The notes beneath the pieces were generated by a model, which saw only the letters and a list, made by a program, of their open reading frames with translations, did no database searches and was not told where the DNA came from. Below are positions 14,299 through 23,416 of a stretch of 40,074 nucleotides of DNA, piece by piece. Both the position numbers and the translations under genes were made by a program. How positions within the stretch are numbered: the first letter of the stretch is position 1; each line of letters opens with the position of its first letter. The stretch is taken from NCBI RefSeq assembly GCF_018919165.1, contig NZ_JAHLQM010000025.1:1-40074 (forward strand), in the 5' to 3' direction. This DNA is from Amphibacillus sp. MSJ-3 (GTDB lineage: Bacteria; Bacillota; Bacilli; Bacillales; Amphibacillaceae).

Positions 14299-15039
14299 AT
14301 GAAAGTTGATATTATTGGGGACGTGCATGGTTGTTTAGTTGAGTGTCTCGCCTTGATGGAGAAATTAGGCTATCAAAAAAATGGAGGTCATTATGATCAT
14401 CCTGATCAACGTCAACTGATCTTTCTAGGTGATATAACAGATCGGGGACCAGACTCTTTAAAAACAATCAGTCTCGTTTATCAACTTGTATTTGAAGATA
14501 AACTGGCACATTATATACCTGGAAATCACTGTAATAAACTATATCGTTATTTCCTGGGGAATAAGGTTAAAGTTCAACATGGTTTAGAAACAACCGTAGC
14601 CGAATTAAATGCTTTAACCAAAGATGAACAGCGAGTGATTAAGAAAAAATTTATGGCTCTGTACGAACAAGCAGAGCTTTACTTACAACTACCTAAAATA
14701 AATACCATTGTTGCACATGCTGGTATTCGACCAGACTACATTGGCCGCTACGATAAAAAGGTAGAGTCCTTCGTCCTTTATGGTGATGTAACAGGTGATA
14801 GATATCCGGATGGATGACCTATCCGACGCGACTGGGCAAAATACTATCATGGGGATAATTGGATTGTATATGGACACACACCTGTTCTAGAACCGCGGAT
14901 TTTAAACAAAACGATCAATATTGACCTTGGTTGTGTCTTTGGAAATAAACTAGCAGCCTTTCAATTACCTGAAGAAACGATTGTTACAGTTGAATCACAA
15001 CAGATCCTTCAATTAGAGAAATTTCATCAATATGATTAA
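14299..15039 (+). pseudogene. prpE: PrpE-type diadenosine-tetraphosphatase with an in-frame TGA
   Basis: From the ATG at 14299 (GGGAGG site) the frame runs 172 codons, meets TGA at 14815-14817, then continues open for 73 more codons to TAA. Before the TGA lie the metallophosphatase motifs GDVHG, GDITDRG and GNHCNK, then VAHAG. The final motif YGHTP, which supplies a metal-binding histidine, lies after the stop. The downstream half ([20 protein letters not shown]) is well preserved without other damage. PrpE hydrolyses Ap4A and takes part in spore germination in B. subtilis. The truncated 172-residue product should lack a complete metal site. This is either a fresh nonsense mutation, a sequencing error or readthrough. 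Confidence 0.85.
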
Positions 15040-15093
15040 AAATAGATAAACTTCAGCTCGTCCCATAATTTTTAATTTAGTTGGCGATCTTCT

Positions 15094-15954
15094 CTATACA
15101 AGTGATGCCATATCTGGTGGCCATTCTGAGTGAAATGATAATTTTTCTTTCGTTACCGGATGAGTAAATGCCAGTGAAACACAATGTAAAGCCTGTCGAT
15201 CTATTTGTTCGACTGGACCACCGTACAAATCATCACCTAATAAAGGATGACCCAGATGAGCAAAATGAACCCGAATTTGATGTGTTCTCCCTGTTTCTAA
15301 TTGAATATCTACTATCGTTGATTCATCGTTATGTCGAATCACTTGATAATGGGTGATTGCCTTTTGACCATCTTTTCTTACAGTTCTAGCTATAATTGAA
15401 TCTGGGTCTCTGCCAATTGGCGCATCAATAGTCCCACCTTTTTCCTGGATCTCCCCCTTAACTATCGCTTGATAATATCGATCAATTTCAACTTTATGGA
15501 ATAAACTATGGCAAAACTGTTGTTTAGCAACAAGCATAAGACCAGATGTATTGCGATCAAGTCTTGTTACAATATGGGCTGTATAATCAAGCCCAAGTTG
15601 ATCATAATAAGCAATCAAACCATTTGCTATTGTTCCTGATGGATAAGTCATCGAAGGGATCACTGGCATTTTAGCAGGTTTATTAATAATCAAGATGAAA
15701 TCATCTTCATAAACGATCTCCAACTCAATGGCTTCTGGTTTTAAACTAGGAGCACGTTCTTCCATAGGAAAAATCACTTCCACTTGATCACCGGTAGTTA
15801 AACGTGTTCGAACATTAACTATCTCATCATTGACTAAGATTTGCCCACCTTCAAATTTTAAAATCTTAATCATATTCCTTGATAACCCAATAAAACTCCG
15901 TAAAAAATCGCGGAGGATCATTTGATTCTCCGCTTGAGAAACAAGCCATTTCAA
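15094..15954 (-). CDS. yjbO: RluA-family 23S rRNA-type pseudouridine synthase, YjbO
   Basis: 286 residues. An S4-like N-terminal part (about 10-65, with GGQILVNDEIVNVRTRLTTGD) is followed by the synthase domain. The catalytic motif TRLDRNTSGLMLVAK carries aspartate D133. INKPAKMPVIPS and ETGRTHQIRVHFAHLGHPLLGD are other RluA-family signatures. It converts uridine to pseudouridine in a structured RNA, most likely rRNA; the exact site is unknown. The TTG start follows AAAGGCG. It is the last gene of yjbM-nadK-yjbO, 27 bases after nadK, as in B. subtilis. Confidence 0.9.
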   Translation of the reverse strand: MKWLVSQAENQMILRDFLRSFIGLSRNMIKILKFEGGQILVNDEIVNVRTRLTTGDQVEVIFPMEERAPSLKPEAIELEIVYEDDFILIINKPAKMPVIPSMTYPSGTIANGLIAYYDQLGLDYTAHIVTRLDRNTSGLMLVAKQQFCHSLFHKVEIDRYYQAIVKGEIQEKGGTIDAPIGRDPDSIIARTVRKDGQKAITHYQVIRHNDESTIVDIQLETGRTHQIRVHFAHLGHPLLGDDLYGGPVEQIDRQALHCVSLAFTHPVTKEKLSFHSEWPPDMASLV

Positions 15955-15981
15955 ATGTTATTCAACGCCTTTCTATTTATA

Positions 15982-16785
15982 TTACCGTTCATCGGAAATA
16001 AAAGAATCACGAACTCTTTTCCAAAAGGGAAAAGGTCGAAATCGTGCAAAACGGATTTTCTGTTTTGCCACGGCATATTCAAGTGCAACTACATTTTCAA
16101 CATTCTTAGTAATATGATCGATAGTGATAAGAAAACTTTGGTCACGATTAACAGGAACAAATTGACACACATGGTGACTTGGTAAAATAAGTGGTGACCC
16201 AATCGTTCTGAATACTCGGTTATTGATTGAAGACATTTCAGTAATTTGCATCGTTGAAAGCGAAGGATGAACAATAGCACCACCCAATGCTTTGTTATAG
16301 GCTGTACTTCCTGAAGGTGTCGAGACACAAAGACCGTCGCCACGGAAACGTTCGAATTGCTGTCCATTTATTTTAACATCGACAACAACAGAACCCTCAA
16401 TTTTTTTAATCGTCGCTTCATTTAAAGCTAAATATTCCACCGGTTCTTTTTGATTTGCGGAGAAAATACTCATCGATAGTAAGGGATACTCTTTAATTTC
16501 AAATTGCCTTTTTGCAATTTCAATGACTAGTTTCTCAACCTCATCTGGTAACCAGTCTGCATAAAAACCTAGATGTCCAGTATGTACACCAATAAAAGCT
16601 GTTTCCTCTAAACGATGAAAATAGTCATGAACAGTATGAAGGAAAGTTCCATCTCCACCAACCGAGATGACTAGATCTGGTTCTTGTCTACTTAAAACTA
16701 AATCAAAATCCAATAAATATTGTTCAATAATCGATTTAATCGTGTTTGATTTATGATCACCTTTTGACGAGACATAAAATTTCAT
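15982..16785 (-). CDS. nadK: NAD kinase
   Basis: 267 residues, the usual size of the short Gram-positive enzyme (PpnK/NadF). It phosphorylates NAD to NADP. It has [13 protein letters not shown] with the GGDG motif at 43-46 and catalytic-type D45, [15 protein letters not shown], the acidic NE pair in [10 protein letters not shown], and [20 protein letters not shown]. Its start lies six bases after the yjbM stop, so the two are translated in tandem. NADPH supply links it to fabI in the neighbourhood and to thiol stress handled by Spx. Confidence 0.96.
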   Translation of the reverse strand: MKFYVSSKGDHKSNTIKSIIEQYLLDFDLVLSRQEPDLVISVGGDGTFLHTVHDYFHRLEETAFIGVHTGHLGFYADWLPDEVEKLVIEIAKRQFEIKEYPLLSMSIFSANQKEPVEYLALNEATIKKIEGSVVVDVKINGQQFERFRGDGLCVSTPSGSTAYNKALGGAIVHPSLSTMQITEMSSINNRVFRTIGSPLILPSHHVCQFVPVNRDQSFLITIDHITKNVENVVALEYAVAKQKIRFARFRPFPFWKRVRDSFISDER

Positions 16786-16791
16786 TGCTAA

Positions 16792-17442
16792 CTAGCCACC
16801 TTTTTTATGTGATTTACTTTTATATTGATGAAAAATCCATTGTGCTTCTTGAACTTCATCTTTAATTTTTGCCATTTCTTCATCTAATTGAAAGGCTGCC
16901 TCTGCAGCTCGCTGTAATCTTGTCTGAATTTCCTTAGGAATCTCTCCGCTATATTTATAATTTAGTGAATGTTCATTGATTGCCCAGAAATTCATTGCTA
17001 ACGTACGGATTTGAATTTCGACTAAAACAAACTTTTCACCATGAATCGTTGCAACCGGGTAATGGATTACAACATGATATGACCGATAACCACTTGACTT
17101 CTCATCTTTTATGTAGTCTTTTTCTTCAATGATTTCAAAATCATGTCGCGCTCGTAATAGCTCAACAATGGTATAGATATCATCAACAAATTGGCAAACA
17201 ATTCTGACACCACCAATATCTTGGATCCTCTCTTCAATTTCAGAAAGTGGAATTCCCTTTCGATTTGCTTTATCTAAAATACTCGATGTCGATTTAACAC
17301 GACCAGTCACAAGTTCAATTGGTGAATGTTTTGCTTCTATCTCATACTGTTTGCGCATCCCACGTAATTTAACCTTAAGTTCATCAACCGCTTGGTGATA
17401 AGGGGCTAAAAAGGTTGACCAGTTGATATTCTCCTCCATCAT
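16792..17442 (-). CDS. yjbM: Small alarmone synthetase YjbM (SasB/RelQ)
   Basis: About 216 residues from the ATG at 17442, which has an AAAGGTGG site; the frame is open further upstream but without a ribosome site. It makes (p)ppGpp from ATP and GTP or GDP. Synthetase motifs are seen in order: HSPIELVTGRVKSTSSILDK, IQDIGGVRIVCQF, SGYRSYHVVIHYP and LVEIQIRTLAMNFWA. There is no hydrolase, TGS or ACT domain, so this is a stand-alone synthetase. It is first gene of an operon with nadK and yjbO, as in B. subtilis. Confidence 0.95.
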   Translation of the reverse strand: MMEENINWSTFLAPYHQAVDELKVKLRGMRKQYEIEAKHSPIELVTGRVKSTSSILDKANRKGIPLSEIEERIQDIGGVRIVCQFVDDIYTIVELLRARHDFEIIEEKDYIKDEKSSGYRSYHVVIHYPVATIHGEKFVLVEIQIRTLAMNFWAINEHSLNYKYSGEIPKEIQTRLQRAAEAAFQLDEEMAKIKDEVQEAQWIFHQYKSKSHKKGG

Positions 17443-17609
17443 TTTTACCACCTTTATTTTTATTGTATCATAGGAAATCATTTTTTCGATCAAGCTTTCT
17501 CGACATTTATTAGTAAAATAGATTATACTATTTATTATTCTTATACGAATCAATTAATGAGATAAAAATTTAATCTCCCCTTCCACTCAACAAAAGGAGT
17601 TGTTTATTT

Positions 17610-18182
17610 TTGAGTCAAGAAATGGAATACGAATCGAAAAATCTTTTAACCAAACTTGAATATGATACACTGTGTAAGTACTTAAATCATACCAACATTA
17701 AACCAAAAGTCCAAATAAACTACTATTTTGAAACTGATAATTTTGCTTTAAAAAAGCAAGGTGCTGCATTAAGAATTCGTGAAAAAAATGGTCACTATGT
17801 TCTAACACTTAAACAACCCTATCAAGATGGCCTCCTTGAAACACACAATAAGATCACACACGATACTTTACAATTGTGGCTAAGAAACGAAATAACATCA
17901 ATTCCTAACATTGATAGCAAATTGAATGAATTGTCTATTAGTCGCGACAAAATTAAATATGGTGGTCAGCTACTAACCGAGCGAATTGAGGTTAATCAAT
18001 TCGATGCTTTAATCGTATTAGATAAAAGTAAATATAATCATAAAATTGATTATGAGCTTGAAGTAGAAGCAAGTAGTAAAGAAAAAGCTGAACAGGTACT
18101 TAATCAGCTTCTAGAAATGTATCAAATTGAAAAAAAACATACACCTAATAAGATTGCCCGTTTTTACCAATCCCTTCAATGA
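17610..18182 (+). CDS. yjbK: CYTH-domain protein YjbK
   Basis: 190 residues. The CYTH signature E-x-E-x-K is at 6-10 (EYESK), followed by the beta-strand pattern INYYFETDNFALKKQGAALR and LRIREKNGHYVLTLK, and further basic or acidic strands up to YELEVEA. CYTH tunnels bind triphosphates with divalent metal; family members include thiamine triphosphatases and inorganic triphosphatases. For YjbK the substrate is not settled. The TTG start is ten bases after AAAGGAG; an ATG four codons later would cut the signature closer. It is divergent from yjbM and probably co-transcribed with spxH. Confidence 0.9.
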   Translation: MSQEMEYESKNLLTKLEYDTLCKYLNHTNIKPKVQINYYFETDNFALKKQGAALRIREKNGHYVLTLKQPYQDGLLETHNKITHDTLQLWLRNEITSIPNIDSKLNELSISRDKIKYGGQLLTERIEVNQFDALIVLDKSKYNHKIDYELEVEASSKEKAEQVLNQLLEMYQIEKKHTPNKIARFYQSLQ

Positions 18183-18299
18183 TTATTGTCACGCTTAAAG
18201 CGTATCAGTTGCCCGATCATGGCAGTACTTGTTACAATGTTTATATAAATAGAATTTAATTTTTATTTGATAACAAAGAGATTAGAAAGGAGAATCGAT

Positions 18300-19199
18300 T
18301 TGAGCTTTAAACAAACTGAACCTTATCTTGAGCTAAACGGTCGTACTAAAAAGGTCCAGTGTAGCTATTTTGATCTTCTAAAAAAGCCGATTGAAATATA
18401 TCTATTTATTGATCCGATTTGCCCCGAATCTTGGGCTCTCAATCCTTATATAAAGAAACTCCAACTTGAGTATGGTCGTTTTTTTACCATTCGTCCAATT
18501 TTATATAGTAAATTATTAAGGTTCAATCAGCAAATAATTGATTATCCTGATAATCTTTTACAATTAGCAGATAAAATTAATCAGCAAAAAAGACACTTTT
18601 TTGATCATAACTCTTTAAGTAAACGCCCAATCAAGTACCCAGCTGATATTTACTTTGCAATTAAAGCTGCGGAGCTCCAAGGGATAAAAGCAGGCAGACG
18701 CTATTTGAATAAGGTGCAGGAGAAGCTATTTTTAAGTAATTCGGATATTTCAATTGATGAAGGCTTAATCCAAATTGCTTCAGAAACAAACCTTGATGTA
18801 GAGGAATTCAAAAGAGACCTACACTCAAACAGTGCTAAGAAAGCCTTGCGTTGTGACTTAAAGCTTTCAAGAGAAATGGAAATTGATCAAACTCCTTCAA
18901 TTGTCTTTTTTAGTGAATCAGAAGAAGATGAAGGATTAAAAATATCTGGTTCTTGCGGTTACGATATTTATGTAAGAGTGTTAACCACTCTGCTACAAAA
19001 AGAAATTAAGCCAATTGATAAACCTGATTTAGTAGATTTTATTTCATTTTATCGTTTTATAAGTTCAGAGGAAATTGCAATTATATATGATTGGACACTT
19101 AAAAAAGCCGAAAGAGAAATGAAAAAGTTACAATTAAAACAAATTGTCAGTCAAGTTCGTGTTAATAACAATGACTATTGGCACTATGATAATATCTAA
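18300..19199 (+). CDS. spxH: ClpXP adaptor SpxH (YjbH), DsbA-like
   Basis: About 299 residues from a TTG at 18300; the longer frame start would place the AAAGGAG site inside the gene. YjbH/SpxH binds Spx and delivers it to ClpXP for degradation. The thioredoxin-like core is visible in EIYLFIDPICPESWALNPYI. The active-site pair is C-P-E-S at 41-44: the second cysteine of the usual C-x-x-C is a serine here. A C-terminal helical region (about 240-299) is retained. In B. subtilis the haemoglobin gene yjbI lies next to it; that gene is missing here. Its substrate gene spx lies in the same window. Confidence 0.92.
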   Translation: MSFKQTEPYLELNGRTKKVQCSYFDLLKKPIEIYLFIDPICPESWALNPYIKKLQLEYGRFFTIRPILYSKLLRFNQQIIDYPDNLLQLADKINQQKRHFFDHNSLSKRPIKYPADIYFAIKAAELQGIKAGRRYLNKVQEKLFLSNSDISIDEGLIQIASETNLDVEEFKRDLHSNSAKKALRCDLKLSREMEIDQTPSIVFFSESEEDEGLKISGSCGYDIYVRVLTTLLQKEIKPIDKPDLVDFISFYRFISSEEIAIIYDWTLKKAEREMKKLQLKQIVSQVRVNNNDYWHYDNI

Positions 19200-19230
19200 A
19201 GAGAGCTACAAGATGGGCTCTCTTTTTTTA
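19199..19230 (+). terminator. Terminator of spxH
   Basis: AGAGAGC-tacaagatgg-GCTCTCT hairpin followed by a T run, directly after the stop codon. Confidence 0.85.
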
Positions 19231-19262
19231 TTGGATAAATATAACTAGCTGTTACGATTTGC

Positions 19263-19526
19263 TATGCTCGAGATTGCGGGATCTATGCGCGAAAGCAGGA
19301 GTGTTATGCTCGGAAATCACAGTTATGCTCGGAAACTGATGCTTTATGCTCGGAAATCACAGTTTATGCTCGGAAATTGATGTCCTATGCTCAAAAATCG
19401 TTTATGCTCGGAAACTGATGTGTTATGCTCGGAAATCATAGTTTATGCTCGGAAGCAGCTGTTCTATGCTCGGAAATCACAGTTTATGCTCGGAAGCAGC
19501 TGTTCTATGCTCGGCAATTACAATTT
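19263..19526 (+). repeat. Tandem array of 13 TATGCTCGG units with a 20-21 bp period
   Basis: Units begin at 19263, 19284, 19305, 19324, 19345, 19365, 19386, 19403, 19424, 19444, 19465, 19485 and 19506. The core TATGCTCGGAAA is nearly constant; the second half alternates between forms like TCACAGTT, CTGATGTT and GCAGCTGTTC. Spacing is 20 or 21 bases in ten of twelve steps, so the cores lie on the same face of the helix. No long open frame uses the array. Function unknown. Confidence 0.9.
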
Positions 19527-19600
19527 TGATATGTTCTGATATTTATTCGAGTCATAACATATAATGCTTATAACCAACACAAATGAAAGTAGGTATGATA

Positions 19601-19780
19601 ATGAATAAAGCTGTACGCTTACTTCTATTATTGGCTTTATTTATGGCTGTTGTGATCTTCAACATATTTGGATTGATGCGAATTGCTCCACTCTTCATAA
19701 CTTTACCACTTCTGTTCATAACCACTTATTATACTCTAAGTTCATTATTTCATCGCAATATTTTTAAGGGATTCAAATGA
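19601..19780 (+). CDS. Small two-helix membrane protein
   Basis: About 59 residues from the ATG at 19601, which has GAAAGTAGG seven bases ahead; ATGs at 19583 and 19595 are in frame but badly placed. Two hydrophobic helices (about 5-25 and 30-48) with a short loop and a basic C-terminus, FHRNIFKGFK. No family recognised. It lies immediately downstream of the 13-unit array, whose end may serve as its upstream region. Confidence 0.6.
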   Translation: MNKAVRLLLLLALFMAVVIFNIFGLMRIAPLFITLPLLFITTYYTLSSLFHRNIFKGFK

Positions 19781-19852
19781 TCATGTAAATTGATGAATAA
19801 TTGCTATTTGACAATATTTTGTCAGTGGGAAAGCGTAAAATACTTGAAGTAA

Positions 19853-19901
19853 TAAAAAAACGTGGCCTTGACTTAAGCTTTGTCAAAGTACCACGTTTTT
19901 C
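19853..19901 (-). terminator. Terminator of pepF
   Basis: On the minus strand AAAAACGTGG and CCACGTTTTT flank an inner TTTGACAAAGCTTAAGTCAA arm, with a T run following. It lies 14 bases past the pepF stop. Confidence 0.8.
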
Positions 19902-19914
19902 TTGAATACTAATC

Positions 19915-21732
19915 TTAGTTTATTTCTTCGAATAGGGCTTCCATCTCATTCAGTTTCTCTTCAAAGATATCCAGTGCTTGCAAGATCGGTGTCTTCTCAG
20001 TCATATCAACTCCGGCCTTTTTCAGTACCTCTATTGGATAATCACTACTACCAGCTTTTAAAAACCCAAAATAACGGTCAATTGCAGGCTGGCCATCGGA
20101 TAATATTTGTGCAGCCAGTGCTTGTGCAGCTGAGAACCCTGTTGCATATTGATAAACATAATAATTATAGTAGAAATGTGGGATACGTGCCCACTCAAGG
20201 CCGATCTCTTTGTCGTGAATAACAGCATTACCATAATACTTCTTATTTAACTCATAATAATGAGCCGTTAATGTATCTGGAGTTAATGCTTCACCATCTT
20301 GTTCTAATTGATGAATTAAATGTTCAAATTCAGCAAACATTGTTTGACGAAATACCGTTCCGCGAAATCCATCTAGGAATTGATTCAATAAAAAGAGTTT
20401 CTCTTTTGGATCGTCTGTTTTATTAATTAAATACTCGTTTAACAATGCTTCATTACATGTAGAGGCAACTTCAGCAACAAAAATAGAATAGTCACCATAG
20501 CGATAAGGTTGATTTTCACGTGTATAATAGCTATGTAGAGAATGACCAAATTCATGTGCAAGTGTAAAGACATTATTTAAATTATCCTGCCAATTCATCA
20601 GAATATAAGGATTTGTTCCATAAGCACCTGATGAATAAGCACCACTACGTTTCCCTCTATTCTCTTCCACATCAACCCAGCGATTAGCAAAGCCCTCTTT
20701 TAAACGTTCAATATATTCTTCACCCAGTGGCGCAAGTCCCGCTATTAAAATTTCCTGTGCTTCTTCATAGGAATATTTGAAATCCACATCTTTAACGAGC
20801 GGAGTATACATATCATACATATGCATTTCATCTAAACCTAATATTTTTTTTCTCAGCTTAACATATCGGTGTAATAGATCTAATCGATCATTCACCGTCT
20901 CAATTAAATTATCATAAACGGTTTCTGGAATATTATTCTGATCCAGTGCAGCCTCACGTGCAGACTGATAGTGGCGAATTTTAGCAAGCGCATTATCTTT
21001 TTTAATTTGACCAGACAATGTTGATGAAAAAGTATTAATGAACTTTCTATATGTTTGATACACCGCTTGAAATGCATCACGGCGAACCGACTGCTTAGCT
21101 GATTCTAAAAAGTTTATATAGCGCCCGTGAGTCAGTTCAATTTCAATCCCGTTTTCATCTTTAACTGTCGGGAAAGTTAAGTCAGCATTGTTAAGCAAAC
21201 CAAATGTCTGTGATGAGCTATTGATTACCTCGCTCATTTCTGCAATCAATACTTCCTCTTTTTCTGATAAAATATGGTCAGCTTGTCGGGTAATTTCATT
21301 TAATGCTTTATCATAATGTTTTAATTCTGGCTTTTCTTCAATAAATACCGCTAACTTCTCTGTTCCAATACTTAATATTTCAGGAACGATAAAACTGATT
21401 GCACTCGTTGCCTGTGCATACAATGTTTGTGCCTTGGAATTCAAGCCTTGATAAAAGTTATTTGTTGTGTCCTGATCATAACGCATATGTGCATAGGTAT
21501 ATAATTTACCAATTCGCTCTAACACTTGATCCTCTAATTGCAATAATTGATATAAGTGATCCGCGGAATTAGCTAGCTTTCCCTTAAAATCAGCAAATTT
21601 CTCTAACTCTTTTACAATTTCTTTTCTCTCTTCTTCCCACGCTTCATCGGTTGCGAAGATATCCTCTAATCTCCAAGTTCTCTCTTCAGCTATTTGGTCT
21701 CTCGTCTGTAATTTACTTGCCTCTGTTGTCAA
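19915..21732 (-). CDS. pepF: Oligoendopeptidase F (M3B zinc peptidase)
   Basis: 605 residues, full length. A cytoplasmic metallopeptidase that cuts oligopeptides of about 7-17 residues. The zinc motif HEFGH is at 393-397 with the third ligand E421 in FVAEVASTCNEALL; the N-terminal half is the all-helical oligopeptidase F domain. The TTG start follows GGAGG at eight bases. In B. subtilis pepF lies between coiA and spxH as here and also modulates sporulation signalling when overproduced. No sign of damage. Confidence 0.97.
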   Translation of the reverse strand: MTTEASKLQTRDQIAEERTWRLEDIFATDEAWEEERKEIVKELEKFADFKGKLANSADHLYQLLQLEDQVLERIGKLYTYAHMRYDQDTTNNFYQGLNSKAQTLYAQATSAISFIVPEILSIGTEKLAVFIEEKPELKHYDKALNEITRQADHILSEKEEVLIAEMSEVINSSSQTFGLLNNADLTFPTVKDENGIEIELTHGRYINFLESAKQSVRRDAFQAVYQTYRKFINTFSSTLSGQIKKDNALAKIRHYQSAREAALDQNNIPETVYDNLIETVNDRLDLLHRYVKLRKKILGLDEMHMYDMYTPLVKDVDFKYSYEEAQEILIAGLAPLGEEYIERLKEGFANRWVDVEENRGKRSGAYSSGAYGTNPYILMNWQDNLNNVFTLAHEFGHSLHSYYTRENQPYRYGDYSIFVAEVASTCNEALLNEYLINKTDDPKEKLFLLNQFLDGFRGTVFRQTMFAEFEHLIHQLEQDGEALTPDTLTAHYYELNKKYYGNAVIHDKEIGLEWARIPHFYYNYYVYQYATGFSAAQALAAQILSDGQPAIDRYFGFLKAGSSDYPIEVLKKAGVDMTEKTPILQALDIFEEKLNEMEALFEEIN

Positions 21733-21916
21733 TGTTTCTGCCTCCTCTTGTCATTTATAAGACTCCTTCTTCTTGTATCATTTCTACACAACTTAAGTTA
21801 ATTCCTATTTAATTGTATAGAAAACTATCATTTATTGCATCCTAACTCACAATCGACTTTGAACACAAGATTCTATGCGTTAAAGGAATCCCTTACTTCA
21901 AACATTGTAGCGTGCT

Positions 21917-22075
21917 ATAAAGTGAAACTTCAATCAGTGCGGGACTCTTCATCACCACTAAATGTTAGATGGAAGAATCCAGCTTTTACTGACTGCGTTA
22001 CCCAGCTATAATCCGATGTTTTCACCTATATTATTAAAGTGAATTTTATAATCAGTTAATCAGCGATAAATAATT
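21917..22075 (+). repeat. Interspersed intergenic repeat, copy E
   Basis: It opens AAAGTGAAACTTCAATCAGT, then diverges from copies A and D. Its second half, with CTTTTACTGACTG, TATAATCCGAT and AATCAGTTAATCAGC, has counterparts at 37893-37975 and 24935-25018. It fills most of the pepF-coiA gap. No gene seen. Confidence 0.65.
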
Positions 22076-22101
22076 GAAGATTTATTTTATTATACCTCAT
22101 T

Positions 22102-23283
22102 TTAGTCTTTTTCATGTGTATAATGCATTCTATTTTTTAATCTATTCTGAATTTGCTGATCATTTCGAAATGCTTGTTCGATCGTTTGATATTGACTAAT
22201 CCGCCCATTTACAAAATATCCATCTCTTGATCTAATAATTTTTCCACCAAGAATAAAATAGTTTAAATAATTTATGACTGGATCCTCCTTCCTCTGTAGC
22301 AGTGGATATTGTGAATTAATCTTTTTTCGATAAGGTTGTATAAATACTTGCAATTGATCAAGGGTAAAATGAGACTGCTTATTAAAAAAATCATAACATA
22401 ATCGTGCCTGCCATATCCAAAGAGAAACTTTCATCAGCCATTGACCTACTACTGGTAAACCAACCCAACTTGATAACAATGAAGGAGTTAATTGATTCAA
22501 ATAAAGCCATTCCCTAAACTGGGATTCGTGGGAATAAGTGCGTTTCGGTAAATATAATCTAAAACGCCTTTTTTCAAACAACCATTGATCGGTAAATACT
22601 TCTACATGATTTGGCTGAAATAAATGCTTAAAGGAGGTTTCTTCAAGTGGCATAAATCGAAGTTGTCCAATCGTACGTTTTCGTCCTGATAAACAAATTA
22701 AATCATAACGCGCTAATTGTTTTACATCTGGACAATAATAAAACAACTTTGGCCATCGATCATTAAGAAACTGCTGGAGAAAATTCTGTTCTGCTGGAAG
22801 AAGGGATAAAACTTGCTGTCCTATACGATTCATTCGATTACCACCTAGAATCCAAATCGGGGTTATTCCAACGGCTTGGTAGCCATTCGTCCGCTTTAAT
22901 ATTTGATCGATTGGAATTTTTGCACATTGATATTCAATCGCAATCTTTTTATTATTTAAATGAATAAATAGATCTGCTCTTTGTTTTATGGTATGCAAAT
23001 AATGTTCTAATTTTACAGGATAGCCTTGTTTTAGAAGCCAGTAAAATAAATCTAATTTCCCACGTTCATGATAAACTCCTTCTCCTCTTTCCTGATTTGG
23101 GCATTCTTGCTGATAGCAATGAGCAAAATGTGCGATCACTTTCTTACCAACTTTGATTAAAAGTTGACTTTGACAGACGGGGCAGAAAAATTGACTTTTA
23201 CTATTTTTCAACTGGATGATTTCTTCATGGGGTAATAATGGGAGGGTTACAAAGTCACCGTTTTTTGTAACAGCTTGGAGCAT
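22102..23283 (-). CDS. coiA: Competence protein CoiA, nuclease-like
   Basis: 393 residues. An N-terminal zinc-ribbon-like part (C34 and C37, with H52, H55 and C56 following) is joined to a PD-(D/E)xK-type nuclease core: D104 in QRADLFIHL and E117-x-Q119 in IAIEYQC. The C-terminal half is helical and variable, rich in aromatic residues. CoiA is needed for recombination of incoming DNA during transformation. The gene sits upstream of pepF and downstream of mecA on the same strand, as in B. subtilis. Its presence intact hints that competence may be retained, although no ComK box was identified. Confidence 0.92.
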   Translation of the reverse strand: MLQAVTKNGDFVTLPLLPHEEIIQLKNSKSQFFCPVCQSQLLIKVGKKVIAHFAHCYQQECPNQERGEGVYHERGKLDLFYWLLKQGYPVKLEHYLHTIKQRADLFIHLNNKKIAIEYQCAKIPIDQILKRTNGYQAVGITPIWILGGNRMNRIGQQVLSLLPAEQNFLQQFLNDRWPKLFYYCPDVKQLARYDLICLSGRKRTIGQLRFMPLEETSFKHLFQPNHVEVFTDQWLFEKRRFRLYLPKRTYSHESQFREWLYLNQLTPSLLSSWVGLPVVGQWLMKVSLWIWQARLCYDFFNKQSHFTLDQLQVFIQPYRKKINSQYPLLQRKEDPVINYLNYFILGGKIIRSRDGYFVNGRISQYQTIEQAFRNDQQIQNRLKNRMHYTHEKD

Positions 23284-23363
23284 AGTTCACCTTCCTTTTT
23301 CTTAATATAACAATATTCGTGATCAGCAAGCGATTTTCCTTCAAAAATACCATTAAAAAAGAC

Positions 23364-23412
23364 AAAAAAACACACTTGATAAGACTTCGTACAAATCTTA
23401 CCAAAGTGTGTC
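23364..23412 (-). terminator. Terminator of mecA
   Basis: On the minus strand ACACACTTTGGTAAGA pairs with TCTTATCAAGTGTGT, followed by seven T. Confidence 0.88.
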
Positions 23413-23416
23413 TAAT

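Noticed and set aside
14815-14817. Selenocysteine or reassigned TGA in prpE
   Set aside because: Other genes of the window use TGA as an ordinary stop, no selenocysteine element is visible after it, and the family has no cysteine there.
19263-19526. CRISPR-like array
   Set aside because: The repeat core is only about 9-12 bases, spacers are about 9-11 bases and are themselves repeated, and no cas gene is nearby.
19808-19824. Operator-like palindrome TGACAATATTTTGTCA
   Set aside because: No gene starts near it on either strand; it lies past the stop of pepF, so a regulatory role has no support.
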